The translations under genes and the position numbers were made by a program. Below the pieces are notes generated by a model, which saw only the letters and a program-made list of their open reading frames with translations, made no database searches and was not told the origin of the DNA. A DNA stretch of 64,000 nt. It comes from Sodalis praecaptivus (GTDB lineage Bacteria > Pseudomonadota > Gammaproteobacteria > Enterobacterales > Enterobacteriaceae). Of the stretch, positions 38,927 to 49,056 are shown piece by piece (position 1 is the first letter of the stretch; every line of letters begins with the position of its first letter). The stretch lies in contig NZ_CP006569.1 of NCBI RefSeq assembly GCF_000517425.1, positions 806,001-870,000 of the forward strand, written 5' to 3'.

Positions 38927-40090
38927 ATGGCTGTAATTAAGATGACCGATTTGGATCTGGCTGGTAAACGTGTTTTTATCCGTTCCGATCTGAACGTGCC
39001 GGTTAAAGACGGGAAAGTGACTTCCGATGCGCGCATCCGCGCCTCTCTACCCACTATCGAAGCCGCATTGAAACAGGGCGCGCGCGTCATGGTGACCTCC
39101 CATCTCGGCCGTCCGACCGAAGGGGAATACAACGCCGAGTTTTCTTTGCAGCCGGTGGTGGATTATCTGAAAGGCAAATTGTCCTCTCCGGTCCGTCTGG
39201 CCAAAGATTACCTCGATGGTGTGGATATCGCCGAAGGGGAACTGGTGGTGCTGGAAAACGTGCGCTTTAACAAGGGCGAAAAGAAAGATGACGAAGCCCT
39301 GGCGAAGAAATACGCCGCGCTGTGCGACGTGTTCGTCATGGATGCTTTCGGTACCGCTCACCGCGCCCAGGCTTCTACTCACGGCGTAGGTAAATTTGCC
39401 CCCGTTGCGTGCGCCGGTCCGCTGCTGTTTAATGAACTTGAGGCGCTGGGCAAGGCGCTGGATAACCCGGCCCGGCCGATGGTGGCCATCGTTGGCGGTT
39501 CAAAAGTCTCTACCAAGCTGACCGTACTGGACTCGTTGTCGAAAATCGCCGATCAGCTCATCGTCGGCGGCGGCATTGCCAATACCTTCGTGGCGGCCCA
39601 GGGACATAATGTCGGCAAATCGCTTTACGAGGCCGATCTGATCCCGGAAGCCAAACGTCTGCTGGAAAGCAGCGATATCCCCGTGCCGACCGATGTCCGC
39701 GTCGCCACCGAGTTTTCCGAAACCGCGACCGCCACCTTGAAATCCGCCAGCGACATTCAGGACAATGAGCAGATTCTGGACTTGGGCGATGTTTCCGCCG
39801 CCCGTCTGGCGGAAATTCTGAAAAACGCCAAGACCATTTTGTGGAATGGCCCGGTCGGCGTGTTTGAGTTCGCCAATTTCCGTAAAGGCACCGAAGTAGT
39901 GGCGCGCGCCATCGCCGACAGCGAGGCGTTCTCTATCGCCGGCGGCGGTGACACCCTGGCGGCCATCGACCTGTTTGGCATTGCCGATCAGATCTCCTAT
40001 ATTTCTACTGGCGGCGGCGCTTTCCTTGAATTCGTCGAAGGTAAAAAACTTCCCGCGGTAGTCATGCTGGAAGAGCGCGCGAAACAGTAA
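38927..40090 (+). CDS. pgk: Phosphoglycerate kinase
   Basis: 387 residues, the same as E. coli. Transfers phosphate from 1,3-bisphosphoglycerate to ADP in glycolysis. Family motifs [15 protein letters not shown] (N-terminus, substrate binding), [41 protein letters not shown] and the nucleotide loop [11 protein letters not shown] are present. fbaA follows 114 bases downstream in the same direction; epd, the usual upstream partner, is missing. Confidence 0.98.
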   Translation: MAVIKMTDLDLAGKRVFIRSDLNVPVKDGKVTSDARIRASLPTIEAALKQGARVMVTSHLGRPTEGEYNAEFSLQPVVDYLKGKLSSPVRLAKDYLDGVDIAEGELVVLENVRFNKGEKKDDEALAKKYAALCDVFVMDAFGTAHRAQASTHGVGKFAPVACAGPLLFNELEALGKALDNPARPMVAIVGGSKVSTKLTVLDSLSKIADQLIVGGGIANTFVAAQGHNVGKSLYEADLIPEAKRLLESSDIPVPTDVRVATEFSETATATLKSASDIQDNEQILDLGDVSAARLAEILKNAKTILWNGPVGVFEFANFRKGTEVVARAIADSEAFSIAGGGDTLAAIDLFGIADQISYISTGGGAFLEFVEGKKLPAVVMLEERAKQ

Positions 40091-40204
40091 ATATTCAGCG
40101 GGCGGACGCTTTCGGCGTTCGTCGTCGCCGCGGCTGGTTCACAGGCTCGGGCCGCGGCGATAAGTTACCTTTTATCAATGGCCTACAAAACAGGACAAAG
40201 TAAT

Positions 40205-41281
40205 ATGTCTAAGATTTTCGATTTTGTGAAACCAGGTGTCATCACCGGTGATGACGTTCAGAAAGTGTTCGCTGTCGCGAAAGAAAACAACTTTGCTCTG
40301 CCCGCCGTCAACTGTGTAGGCACCGATTCCATTAATGCGGCGCTGGAAGCGGCCGCAAAAGTGCGTGCGCCGATTATCGTGCAGTTCTCCAACGGCGGCG
40401 CCGCTTTTATTGCCGGCAAAGGCTTGAAAGCCGAAGGCCAGACCGCTGCGGTGCTGGGCGCGGTGTCCGGCGCGCTGCACGTGCATCATATGGCCGAGCA
40501 TTACGGTATCCCCGTTATTCTGCATACCGACCATTGCGCCAAGAAATTGCTGCCGTGGCTTGACGGACTGCTGGACGCTGGCGAGAAGCATTATGCCGCC
40601 ACCGGCAAGCCGCTGTTCTCATCCCATATGATCGACCTCTCTGAAGAGTCGCTGGAAGAGAACATTGAAATCAGCGCCAAGTATCTGACGCGTATGGCGA
40701 AAATGGATATGACGCTGGAAATCGAGCTGGGCTGCACCGGCGGCGAAGAAGACGGCGTCGACAATAGCCATCTGGACAACTCCGCGCTCTACACCCAGCC
40801 GGAAGATGTCGCCTATGCCTATGAAAAACTGCATGCCATCAGCCCGCGTTTCACCATTGCGGCCGCTTTCGGTAATGTTCACGGCGTGTACAAGCCTGGC
40901 AACGTGCAGCTGACGCCAAAAATCCTTGATAACTCCCAGAAATACGTTTCAGAAAAATTTGGTCTCCCGGCCAAATCTTTGAATCTGGTCTTCCACGGTG
41001 GATCGGGCTCTACGCCGGAAGAAATTAAGGAAGCCGTCAGCTACGGCGTGGTCAAGATGAACATTGATACCGATACCCAGTGGGCAACGTGGGAAGGTAT
41101 TCTGAAATATTATCAGAAAAACGAAGGTTATCTGCAGGCTCAGCTGGGCAATCCCGAAGGCGCCGATAAACCCAACAAGAAGTTCTACGATCCGCGCGTA
41201 TGGATCCGCGCCGGTCAGGCATCCATGGCAACGCGCCTGGAGCTGGCCTTCAAAGAACTGAACGCTATCGACGTACTGTAA
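40205..41281 (+). CDS. fbaA: Class II fructose-bisphosphate aldolase
   Basis: 358 residues (E. coli 359). Zinc-dependent cleavage of fructose 1,6-bisphosphate. The zinc ligands lie in ILHTDHCAKKLLPW, ELGCTGGEEDGVDNS, FGNVHGVYKPG and FHGGSGS; KMNIDTDTQWA is also conserved. The start at 40205 (MSKIFDFVKPG) is set by similarity; nine further codons upstream are open. A terminator follows 80 bases after the stop. Confidence 0.98.
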   Translation: MSKIFDFVKPGVITGDDVQKVFAVAKENNFALPAVNCVGTDSINAALEAAAKVRAPIIVQFSNGGAAFIAGKGLKAEGQTAAVLGAVSGALHVHHMAEHYGIPVILHTDHCAKKLLPWLDGLLDAGEKHYAATGKPLFSSHMIDLSEESLEENIEISAKYLTRMAKMDMTLEIELGCTGGEEDGVDNSHLDNSALYTQPEDVAYAYEKLHAISPRFTIAAAFGNVHGVYKPGNVQLTPKILDNSQKYVSEKFGLPAKSLNLVFHGGSGSTPEEIKEAVSYGVVKMNIDTDTQWATWEGILKYYQKNEGYLQAQLGNPEGADKPNKKFYDPRVWIRAGQASMATRLELAFKELNAIDVL

Positions 41282-41360
41282 TCGTCCGGCGGTACCCTCG
41301 CGCGCCGCGCGGAGTGCCGCTTGCCTGCTTCCCGCCGTAGCGCGGGAGCGGGGGATATCC

Positions 41361-41411
41361 ACCGCGCAATCCAACGGAAAGTCGTCTCTCCCTCGGATGG
41401 CGCGGTTTTTT
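41361..41411 (+). terminator. Rho-independent terminator of fbaA
   Basis: A 12-bp stem with one mismatch, ACCGCGCAATCC at 41361-41372 and GGATGGCGCGGT at 41395-41406, has a 22-base loop and is followed by T residues. It should end the pgk-fbaA transcript. Confidence 0.7.
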
Positions 41412-41641
41412 GTGCCCGTGGCGGGGCATGGCAATATTTCGCCTAAGCGGGACACGCGACAGCGCGACAGCGGCGCTTAAAACGGTCTGGATCCTGATTA
41501 ACCTAATGAATCATCGGGCATTTTTCTGCCGACTTGGCCAATTCCGTTGGCGTGATGAGGCGTTGCGGTATAGGCTTAATACTGTCTTGTCATCGGCCCC
41601 GGGCCGAGGGACCTTTGTTATACACCAGAGCGGGAAACTAT

Positions 41642-42610
41642 ATGGAAGATATAGACGTTGTAGATAAAATCAATCATGCCGGTAACTGGCTGGTCAATAA
41701 TCAACAATTGCTGATTCATTACGCGGTGAATATCGTCGCCGCCATTATCATCCTGTTTATCGGTCTGCTGGTCGCGCGAATTATCGCCCGTACCCTGAAT
41801 CGGATGATGAAGGCGCGGCACATTGACGCCACGGTGGCCGATTTTGTCTCGGCGATTTTGCGCTACGGCATAGTGATCTTCACCCTTATCGCCGCCCTAA
41901 ACCGGATAGGCGTGCAGACCGCCTCGGTGATTGCCGTCATCGGTGCCGCCGGTTTGGCCATCGGTCTTGCCCTGCAAGGCTCCTTGTCGAACTTTGCGGC
42001 AGGGGTACTGCTGGTCACCTTCCGCCACTTCCACGCCGGCGACTATGTGGATTTTGCCGGCACCTCGGGCACGGTGTTGGTGGTGCAAATTTTCTCTACC
42101 ACGCTGAAAACCTACGATGGCAAGATTGTGGTGGTGCCCAACAGCAAAATCCTGTCCGGTAATATCACCAACTTCTCTCAAGAGCCAAATCGTTTAATCG
42201 ATACCATCATCAGCGTCAGCTATGATGCCGACATTGATGAGGTGAAGAAGATCATCACCGATATCCTGGTCGCCGATAGCCGCGTGATCCAGGACATGGG
42301 TCTGACCGTGCGGTTAAACGCGCTGGGCCCGTCCTCGCTGGATTTCATGGTGCGGGCCTGGGTGCCGCGCAGCGATCAGCAAAACGCCACTTTCGACCTG
42401 CTAGAGAAAGCTAAGGTGGCGCTGGATGCGCACAATATTGGCATTCCGTATCCGCAGATGGATGTGCATTTATACCGGACGCCGAAGCCACAGCCCGAGC
42501 AGGAACAGCAATCCGCCACTGCCGCGACGTCTTCGGACGCCTCCCGGGATGCCGAGGAGAGTCAGCAGGTGCAATCGCAGCCGGACGCCGATACTGGTAA
42601 GCCGGCCTGA
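41642..42610 (+). CDS. mscS: Small-conductance mechanosensitive channel
   Basis: 322 residues. Inner-membrane tension-gated channel that releases solutes on hypo-osmotic shock. Three membrane helices; TM3 carries the pore-lining Gly/Ala pattern [20 protein letters not shown], followed by the cytoplasmic vestibule ([20 protein letters not shown]) and the PQMDVHLYR end of the normal protein (E. coli 286 residues). About 45 extra residues follow, rich in Gln, Ser, Asp and Ala (for example [19 protein letters not shown]). The start at 41642 ([14 protein letters not shown]) matches the family; the frame is open 36 codons upstream. Confidence 0.95.
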   Translation: MEDIDVVDKINHAGNWLVNNQQLLIHYAVNIVAAIIILFIGLLVARIIARTLNRMMKARHIDATVADFVSAILRYGIVIFTLIAALNRIGVQTASVIAVIGAAGLAIGLALQGSLSNFAAGVLLVTFRHFHAGDYVDFAGTSGTVLVVQIFSTTLKTYDGKIVVVPNSKILSGNITNFSQEPNRLIDTIISVSYDADIDEVKKIITDILVADSRVIQDMGLTVRLNALGPSSLDFMVRAWVPRSDQQNATFDLLEKAKVALDAHNIGIPYPQMDVHLYRTPKPQPEQEQQSATAATSSDASRDAEESQQVQSQPDADTGKPA

Positions 42611-42872
42611 CGATATGATGCGCGCGGTCACGGCAGAATAACGGGCCAGGGCTGCGCGCCGCCGCTGCACGCCCGATGACCGACAGCGGGTGCCTTGCCT
42701 TACCGCGTTAAATTCTCATTGCCCCGAGGCGGTTAGGGGCGTTTCTACAGGCGCGCCGTGCCGGCGCGGTCGCTCATTAACGCCGCTTATCGGGGATAAG
42801 ATCATTCCATTTCAACCGTCGCCGGACGGCCGATAAACTGCCCGCCACAATCGGTAATCGACGGGACGGTAT

Positions 42873-43514
42873 ATGTGGCGTTTTTTCTTACAAGGATTTT
42901 TTCTCGGCATGGCCCTGATTGTACCCATCGGGCCGCAAAACGTGATGGTGATGAATCAGGGGATACGCCGGCAGTATTTTTTGCTGGCAGCCACGCTGTG
43001 CTTTATTAGCGACCTGTTACTTATCTGCGCGGGGGTGTTCGGCGGCGCGGCGCTCGTCACCCGTTCACCGTGGCTATTGCTGGCCATCACCTTGGCCGGC
43101 GTGTTGTTCCTCGGCGGCTATGGTTTTTGCGCCTTGCGCAACGGCTGGCGCGGCGCGCTGGCGCAGGGCGATACCCGGGCCACCGCCGGCGGCAGCCGTC
43201 GTCGGGTGCTGTTGACCATTCTGGCGGTCACCTGGCTTAATCCTCATGTCTATCTGGACACGGTAGTGATCCTCGGCAGCGTCGCCGGCCAATTGGCCCC
43301 GGCGGGGCGCGGCTGGTTTGCCGGCGGCACCATCAGCGCCTCCCTGGTCTGGTTTTACGGCCTGGCGCTTATTGCCGTACGGCTGGCGCCCTGGTTGATA
43401 CAGCCGCGCGTGCAGCGCGCCATTCAGTGGCTCGTGGGTATCGTGATGTGGTGCGTGGCATTGCAGCTGCTTCATCAGGGCTGGCGTATGTTCAGAGCGT
43501 TGGCCGCGTTATAG
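42873..43514 (+). CDS. argO: Arginine exporter ArgO
   Basis: 213 residues (E. coli 211). LysE-family inner-membrane exporter of arginine with about six helices; start FFLQGFFLGMALIVPIGPQNVMVMNQG and the WLNPHVYLDTVVILGS motif are diagnostic. In E. coli transcription is activated by ArgP with arginine; argP is also in this window (44692-45585). The 262 bases before it show no gene. Position between mscS and yggE agrees with E. coli. Confidence 0.95.
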   Translation: MWRFFLQGFFLGMALIVPIGPQNVMVMNQGIRRQYFLLAATLCFISDLLLICAGVFGGAALVTRSPWLLLAITLAGVLFLGGYGFCALRNGWRGALAQGDTRATAGGSRRRVLLTILAVTWLNPHVYLDTVVILGSVAGQLAPAGRGWFAGGTISASLVWFYGLALIAVRLAPWLIQPRVQRAIQWLVGIVMWCVALQLLHQGWRMFRALAAL

Positions 43515-43704
43515 GCAATCCGTGCCGCACTCCCCTTATTCAGAACTTATCCTATGTTTTCGGTCCCAGACGACGGGATATGCTGGCAACCGGTATAAAC
43601 GTAACGGTAAAAAACTGCAAATAACATTGTCCCCCGGGGGAAAAGGGGGATGATATACTCAGTTACGTATCTTAATTAGCGAGTCATATTTCCCGGGAGG
43701 AACC

Positions 43705-44430
43705 GTGAAGGTAAAAGCACTGGTATTAACCGCTATCGTAGGGCTGGGAGCCTCTATCATGCCGGCAGTGGCGGCCGAGTTGCCCCAGGGGCCGCATGTC
43801 GTCACCTCAGGGACCTCTTCCGTCGATGCGACGCCGGATATTGCCACGCTATCTATCGAGGTGTCCATTTCCTCCAAAGACGCGGCGGATGCGAAAAAAC
43901 AGGCGGATACCCGCGTTGCGCAATATTTCGATTTTTTGAAAAAGAACGGCATCGCCAGCAAAGATATCAATGCCGCCAATTTGCGTACCCAGCCGGAATA
44001 TGACTATCTTAAAACCGGTGAATCGGTGCTGAAAGGTTACAAAGCGGTGCGGCAAGTGCAGGTCACCCTGCATCAGCTGGATAAACTCAACGAACTGCTG
44101 GACGGTGCGCTAAAAGCCGGCTTGAACGAAATCCGCTCGGTGGATCTGGGCGTGGCGAATCCAGAACAATATCGTGCCCAAGCCCGGCAGAAGGCGATAG
44201 ATGACGCCACCTCGCAGGCGCGCGCGCTGGCGGAAGGCTTCCACGCCTCGCTGGGGCCGGTGTACAGCATCCGCTACCATGTCGCCAATTACCAGCCGAT
44301 GCCGGCGGTGCGCATGTTCAAAGCCACTAGCGCTTCTGCCCAGGCCGATGCCGATCAAACCTACGCCCAGCAGTCGATTCATTTCGACGATCAGGTGGAT
44401 GTCGTGTTTGAAATGAAGCCGCAGCCTTAA
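43705..44430 (+). CDS. yggE: Periplasmic SIMPL-domain protein YggE
   Basis: 241 residues (E. coli 246). A signal peptide (MKVKALVLTAIVGLGASIMPAVAA) precedes ELPQGPHVVTSGTSSVDATPDIATLSIEV, the start of the SIMPL/DUF541 domain that fills the protein. In E. coli linked to reduced oxidative stress; the molecular role is unknown. Convergent with argP; the intergenic space contains a 43-bp tandem repeat. Confidence 0.93.
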   Translation: MKVKALVLTAIVGLGASIMPAVAAELPQGPHVVTSGTSSVDATPDIATLSIEVSISSKDAADAKKQADTRVAQYFDFLKKNGIASKDINAANLRTQPEYDYLKTGESVLKGYKAVRQVQVTLHQLDKLNELLDGALKAGLNEIRSVDLGVANPEQYRAQARQKAIDDATSQARALAEGFHASLGPVYSIRYHVANYQPMPAVRMFKATSASAQADADQTYAQQSIHFDDQVDVVFEMKPQP

Positions 44431-44444
44431 CCTTTTCGCCGCGC

Positions 44445-44681
44445 GGCGGGACAGCATCCTCGCCGCGGGTTCGGCAAGCGTTAAACCGGCGGGGCAGCAT
44501 CCTCGCCGCGGGTTCGGCAAGCGTTAAACCGGCGGGGCAGCATTCTCGCCGCGGGTTCGGCAAGCGTTAAACCGGCGGGACAGCATTCTCGCCGCGGGTT
44601 CGGCAAGCGTTAACCGGCGGGGCAGCGTTCTCGCCGCGGGTTCGGCAAACGTTAAACCGGCGGGCAGCGTTCGGCAAGCGT
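44445..44681. repeat. 43-bp tandem repeat, 5.5 copies, between yggE and argP
   Basis: Units start at 44445, 44488, 44531, 44574, 44616 and 44659 (last one partial). They are 90 percent or more alike; each runs GGCGGGGCAGCAT, then CTCGCCGCGGGTTCGGCAAG and CGTTAAACC, with one unit short by one base. Within a unit GGCGGGG can pair with CCTCGCC around a 6-base loop, so the array could form serial hairpins in either convergent transcript. It starts 15 bases after the yggE stop and ends 11 bases before the argP stop. Confidence 0.95.
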
Positions 44682-44691
44682 GGAGCCGTTA

Positions 44692-45585
44692 TCAATCCTG
44701 GCGCAGTACCTGATGACCGTGGTCTAGCAAGGCGTCGGTCACTTTACGCATCATACGGCTTTCCGGCGCAAATCGGTGCCAGTACAGCATGCGGCGCTGG
44801 TACAAGCCTGGCGTGAGATCGATAAGCTCCCGCTGCGCCAGTTCGCGCTCGATTTGCAAATGGGGGATCATGCAGCAGGTGGTGCCTTGACGCGCCAGCT
44901 GAACAAAGGCTTCCGAGGAATTCACGATATGGCACGGCACGCTGCCGGGTGAGAGATCGAAATTCTGCTGTAGGAAAGTCTGGTGCATATCGTCGAGATG
45001 ATCGAACGCCACCGCGGGCGCCTTGAGCAGGGCGCTGCGGGTCACTCCGTTGGGAAAGTAACGGGCGGCGAACGACGGCGACGCGACGAACAGATAATCA
45101 AGCGCCCCCAGGCGGTCTACCAGACAGCTCGGCAGCGGCTGAGGCTGGATACTGACCGCACCCACTACCTCGCCACGGCGCAGCCGCTCCTGGGTGCGGG
45201 TTTCGTCTTCCACCTGCATATTCAACCGGATGGGGGAATCGCTCAGCACCGGCTTGAGCGCCGGCAGCAGCCAGGTTGCGAGACTATCGGCGTTGACCGC
45301 CAGCGACAGCAGCAGCGGGGTATCGCTGCCGGTATCGTTGCCCAGCCACTCTTCTTCCAGCAGCTCCACCTGATGCAGCAACGCCAAGAGTTTCTGCCCC
45401 TGCTCGGTGGGGCGGGGCGGGATGGTCCGCACCAGCAGCGGCTGGCCAAACAGGTTTTCCAACTGTTTTATACGCTGCGACACGGCCGACTGGGTAATAC
45501 ACAGTTTCTGTGCGGCGCGTTCAAAACCGCGCTCTCGTATTACGGCGTCAAGCGCCTGGAGCGTCCGATAATCCGGGCGTTTCAT
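44692..45585 (-). CDS. argP: LysR-type regulator ArgP
   Basis: 297 residues, the E. coli length. Winged helix-turn-helix at the N-terminus ([17 protein letters not shown] then [15 protein letters not shown]) and a periplasmic-binding-like effector domain. In E. coli ArgP activates argO with arginine and is repressed from doing so by lysine; the target argO is 1.2 kb away. Divergent from rpiA across 183 bases, as in E. coli. Confidence 0.95.
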   Translation of the reverse strand: MKRPDYRTLQALDAVIRERGFERAAQKLCITQSAVSQRIKQLENLFGQPLLVRTIPPRPTEQGQKLLALLHQVELLEEEWLGNDTGSDTPLLLSLAVNADSLATWLLPALKPVLSDSPIRLNMQVEDETRTQERLRRGEVVGAVSIQPQPLPSCLVDRLGALDYLFVASPSFAARYFPNGVTRSALLKAPAVAFDHLDDMHQTFLQQNFDLSPGSVPCHIVNSSEAFVQLARQGTTCCMIPHLQIERELAQRELIDLTPGLYQRRMLYWHRFAPESRMMRKVTDALLDHGHQVLRQD

Positions 45586-45768
45586 TCATCTTCCCCTGTC
45601 AGCATCATATCCCTGCACTATGCCATAGTTTTACACTATTGCGTGTGCAAAGTCTCGACCCTGCCGTACGGCCGTTCTTGGCCGAGGTTGTGGCAATATT
45701 CACGCCATTGCCGTCGAGTTTGCTTTATACTGGCCGCCACACAGGGTTACACAGGGCAGAAATAGACC

Positions 45769-46425
45769 ATGACGCAGGATGAACTGAAAAAAGCGGTGGG
45801 CTGGGCCGCGCTGAAATATGTCCGGCCCGGCACGATCGTAGGCGTGGGGACCGGCTCTACCGCGGCGCATTTTATTGACGCGCTGGGGGCCGTCAGTCAT
45901 CAAATCGAGGGGGCGGTTTCCAGCTCCGAGGCGTCGTCCGCTAAATTGAAGAGCCTGGGTATTCCTTTATTTGACCTTAACGATGTCGACGCTCTGGACA
46001 TTTATGTCGATGGCGCCGATGAGATTAACGGCAGCATGCAGATGATCAAAGGCGGTGGCGCCGCGCTGACCCGCGAAAAAATCATCGCCGCCGTGGCACG
46101 CAAGTTCATCTGTATCGCCGATGCCAGTAAGCTGGTGGACGTGCTCGGCACGTTTCCGCTTCCGGTTGAGGTGATCCCCATGGCCCGCGGCTGGGTCGCC
46201 CGCGAACTGGTACGCCTGGGTGGTCAGCCGGTTTATCGCCAGGGCGTGGTGACCGATAACGGCAATATCATCCTGGATGTGCACAATCTGGCGATCCTGG
46301 ATGCGGTGGCGCTTGAAGAGCAAATCAATAACATCCCCGGGGTCGTCACCGTTGGCCTGTTTGCGCGCCGCGGCGCTGATGTGGCGCTTATCGGCAGCGA
46401 ACAGGGCGTCAAAATCATCGGCTAA
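45769..46425 (+). CDS. rpiA: Ribose-5-phosphate isomerase A
   Basis: 218 residues (E. coli 219). Interconverts ribose 5-phosphate and ribulose 5-phosphate in the pentose phosphate pathway. Active-site loops [20 protein letters not shown] and [13 protein letters not shown] are intact. The sequence between it and serA (294 bases) carries a CRP-like site and no gene. Confidence 0.97.
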   Translation: MTQDELKKAVGWAALKYVRPGTIVGVGTGSTAAHFIDALGAVSHQIEGAVSSSEASSAKLKSLGIPLFDLNDVDALDIYVDGADEINGSMQMIKGGGAALTREKIIAAVARKFICIADASKLVDVLGTFPLPVEVIPMARGWVARELVRLGGQPVYRQGVVTDNGNIILDVHNLAILDAVALEEQINNIPGVVTVGLFARRGADVALIGSEQGVKIIG

Positions 46426-46510
46426 ACCGAAGGTCGGCGCGCGGTCTATCCGGTCGCCGCCGATGTTAATAAAAAACCGATAATATGTTTTATTTTTCTA
46501 CCCTGAATTT

Positions 46511-46526
46511 AGTGATTAATTTCACA
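46511..46526 (+). promoter_or_regulatory. CRP-like site upstream of serA
   Basis: AGTGATTAATTTCACA matches TGTGA-N6-TCACA at all but the first base. It lies about 200 bases before the serA start in an AT-rich stretch. In E. coli serA is influenced by CRP and Lrp. Confidence 0.5.
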
Positions 46527-46719
46527 TTTTTCACGCTTGCCTGCCGGAAATCTTCGCCTAATCCCCCCTGCTAGACGATTTATCCATAACGCGCCCTTAT
46601 GGCTGTGTCTTATGCTGCACCTCCTGCGCCTATGCCGGTTGCCGCACCGGTAAATTTTGTTATTTTGTCGGAGTGCTGCGTGTCGCAGCCGCATCGTGAG
46701 CATCTTAAAGGGTCGGGAA

Positions 46720-47952
46720 ATGGCAAAAGTATCGCTGGAAAAAGATAAGATTAAGTTTCTGTTGGTGGAAGGGGTACACCCCTCGGCGCTGGAAAATCTG
46801 CAACGCGCCGGTTACACCAATATTGAGTATCACAAAGGCGCATTGGACACCGAAACGCTGAAACACGCGATCCGCGACGCTCACTTTGTCGGCATTCGTT
46901 CCCGCACCCATCTGACGGAAGACGTTTTCGCCGTGGCAGAGAAACTGGTGGCGGTGGGGTGTTTTTGTATCGGCACCAATCAAGTGGATCTGCCGGCCGC
47001 GATGAAGCGTGGCGTCCCGGTCTTCAATGCGCCTTTCTCCAACACGCGCTCCGTGGCAGAAATGGTATTGGGGGAAATGCTGCTCATGATGCGTGGCATC
47101 CCTGAAGCTAACGCCCGGGCACACCGCGGTCAATGGAACAAACAGGCGCAGGGTAGCTACGAAGCGCGCGGTAAAAAACTGGGGATTGTCGGCTATGGCC
47201 ATATCGGTACCCAACTAAGCATTCTTGCGGAAAGCCTGGGCATGCAGGTGTTCTTCTACGATATCGAAAGCAAGCTAACGCTGGGTAATGCCCAGCAGGT
47301 CGCTACGCTGGCCGAACTGCTGGGGATGAGCGATGTGGTGAGTCTGCATGTGCCGGATACGCTGTCGACGCGCAACATGATGGGCAAAACCGAGCTCGCG
47401 CAAATGAAAGCCGGCGCGCTGTTGATTAACGCCTCGCGTGGGACGGTGGTGGACATAGCGGCGCTGTGCGAGACGCTGGCCAGCAAGCATCTGGCCGGCG
47501 CGGCGATCGACGTTTTCCCGCAGGAGCCGGCGACCAATAGCGATCCGTTCACGTCGCCGCTGTGTGAATTTGACAATGTGATCCTGACGCCGCACATCGG
47601 CGGGTCAACTCAAGAAGCCCAAGAGAATATCGGCATCGAAGTGGCCGGCAAACTGGTGAAGTATTCCGATAACGGTTCCACTTTGTCGGCGGTCAATTTC
47701 CCCGAGGTGTCGCTGCCGGAGCACGGCGAACGCGTGAGCCGTTTGCTGCATATCCATGAAAATCGCCCCGGCGTGTTGACTCGGATCAACCAGATTTTCG
47801 CCGAGCAGGGGATCAACATCGCCGCGCAATATTTGCAGACGACGCCGGAAATCGGTTATGTGGTCATCGATGTGGAAACGGCGGCGGAAGATACCGCGCT
47901 GCAGCTGATGAAAGCGATACCGGGCACCATACGCGCCCGCTTGCTCTACTGA
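46720..47952 (+). CDS. serA: D-3-phosphoglycerate dehydrogenase
   Basis: 410 residues, the same as E. coli. First step of serine synthesis, NAD-dependent oxidation of 3-phosphoglycerate. Domains: split substrate domain (1-105 and about 295-335), Rossmann domain with GIVGYGHIGTQLSILAESLG, catalytic VDIAALCETL/EPATNSDPFTSPL and LTPHIGGSTQEAQ segments, and a C-terminal ACT domain (about 338-410, NRPGVLTRINQIFAEQGINI) for feedback by serine. The start at 46720 (MAKVSLEKDKIKF) follows a GGTCGGGAA stretch; the upstream open frame is not conserved. Confidence 0.97.
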   Translation: MAKVSLEKDKIKFLLVEGVHPSALENLQRAGYTNIEYHKGALDTETLKHAIRDAHFVGIRSRTHLTEDVFAVAEKLVAVGCFCIGTNQVDLPAAMKRGVPVFNAPFSNTRSVAEMVLGEMLLMMRGIPEANARAHRGQWNKQAQGSYEARGKKLGIVGYGHIGTQLSILAESLGMQVFFYDIESKLTLGNAQQVATLAELLGMSDVVSLHVPDTLSTRNMMGKTELAQMKAGALLINASRGTVVDIAALCETLASKHLAGAAIDVFPQEPATNSDPFTSPLCEFDNVILTPHIGGSTQEAQENIGIEVAGKLVKYSDNGSTLSAVNFPEVSLPEHGERVSRLLHIHENRPGVLTRINQIFAEQGINIAAQYLQTTPEIGYVVIDVETAAEDTALQLMKAIPGTIRARLLY

Positions 47953-48171
47953 GGGCCGACAGGAATGCGCGGCGCGCGATGGCCCTCACCGCCGTGGGCG
48001 AAAGTCAGGTAAGCCCGGCGCAGGCAATGGCGGACACCGCCGGCGGCGGGAGTGGAGTAAGGTAAACCCGGCGCCTGCCCCTGTAGTCTCTCCTCGCCGG
48101 CGCCCATGTCGCGGGCGTGGCGCAGGCTTCAGCGCCACGGCCGATCTGGGTAACGAAGGGCAAAAACGGCG

Positions 48172-48801
48172 TCAGCCGGTTTTTTTCGCCCCGGCGTCAT
48201 GCCAGCGCCAGTGGTGGGAGGGGGTAATAATTTCCGGAAGTCCAATATCCCACTCTTCCACCGGCAGCGGATCCGCTACCTGCTGACAATCGTGCGCCAG
48301 CCCGATAGGGTAAAAGCCCGCCAGTGGCCGCCAGTGCTGTAGCGTGCGGTCATAAAAGCCACCGCCCATGCCCAGGCGCTGCCCCTGCGCATCGAACGCC
48401 ACCAGCGGCGTGAACAGCACATCCAGGCCGGCCAGCGGCAGTAGCGTAGTGATATCCAGCCGGGGCTCGCGGATGCGCAACCGGTTCAACACTAGCGGGG
48501 TGGTGGCGCTATAGCGCATAAACAGCAAGTGACCGGGGGTGAAAGGATGCAGTACCGGCAGATAAACCTGCTTGCCGGCGGCCCATAGGGCATCGATCAG
48601 CGGACGGGTATCCAGCTCGCCATCGAACGAAAGAAAAACGGCCAGGGTGCGGGCGCTACGGATACGCGCGTCGTTCATGACGCGGCTGACGACGCGCAGG
48701 GCGGCGTCCGATTGTTCTTGGGACGACAGCGCGCGACGCCGCAGGCGGATATGATTGCGCAGCGACTGCCGCAGCAGTGATTTTTCCATTGACGAGGTCA
48801 T
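48172..48801 (-). CDS. fau: 5-formyltetrahydrofolate cyclo-ligase
   Basis: 209 residues from the ATG at 48801 (an ATG four codons later gives 205). Also named ygfA/fthC. Converts 5-formyl-THF to 5,10-methenyl-THF with ATP. RQSLRNHIRLRRRALS, FLSFDGELDTRPLI, VFTPLVAFDAQGQRLGMGGGFYDRTL and PIGLAHDCQQV are conserved. The frame is open for 24 codons further upstream, but that part lies in the 6S RNA gene. In E. coli ygfA is co-transcribed behind ssrS; the same order is seen here. Confidence 0.93.
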   Translation of the reverse strand: MTSSMEKSLLRQSLRNHIRLRRRALSSQEQSDAALRVVSRVMNDARIRSARTLAVFLSFDGELDTRPLIDALWAAGKQVYLPVLHPFTPGHLLFMRYSATTPLVLNRLRIREPRLDITTLLPLAGLDVLFTPLVAFDAQGQRLGMGGGFYDRTLQHWRPLAGFYPIGLAHDCQQVADPLPVEEWDIGLPEIITPSHHWRWHDAGAKKTG

Positions 48802-48822
48802 AGGGAAACGGTGCTTAACTAG

Positions 48823-49006
48823 GGGATCTCCGAGATGCCGCCGCAGGCTGTAACCCTTGAACCCTTGGTTCAAGGTGAACGCAGCGTCGAGACCTTAAGG
48901 CTTCTCGGACGAGCCGAGCATGCGCACCGGTCAGGAATCGCCACATTCTTGTGGTATGAAATATCGGCTCAGGGGACTGACCCGCTGGCGAACACCTCAG
49001 AGAAAT
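48823..49006 (-). ncRNA. ssrS: 6S RNA
   Basis: About 184 bases on the minus strand, nearly collinear with E. coli 6S RNA: 5' ATTTCTCTGAGGTGTTCGCC, then AGTCCCCTGAGCCGATATTT and ACCACAAGAATGTGGCG, the central bulge region, CTTGAACCAAGGGTTCAAGG, and the 3' side GGCGGCATCTCGGAGA that pairs with the 5' end. 6S RNA binds sigma70 RNA polymerase in stationary phase. It lies between zapA and fau, its conserved place. The ends are estimated by likeness. Confidence 0.97.
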
Positions 49007-49056
49007 TTGGTTTTCAGCCCGCGGGTATCGGTATCGGCCCCGCGGTGCGTACGTCG

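Noticed and set aside
47953..48171. Sib/Ibs type I toxin-antitoxin locus, which E. coli has between serA and ygfA.
   Set aside because: No short hydrophobic Ibs-like peptide could be found; only GC-rich imperfect repeats are present.
48802..48873. Extension of fau by 24 codons to an upstream ATG.
   Set aside because: The extension lies inside the 6S RNA gene, whose sequence is conserved for RNA structure, and is not part of the protein family.
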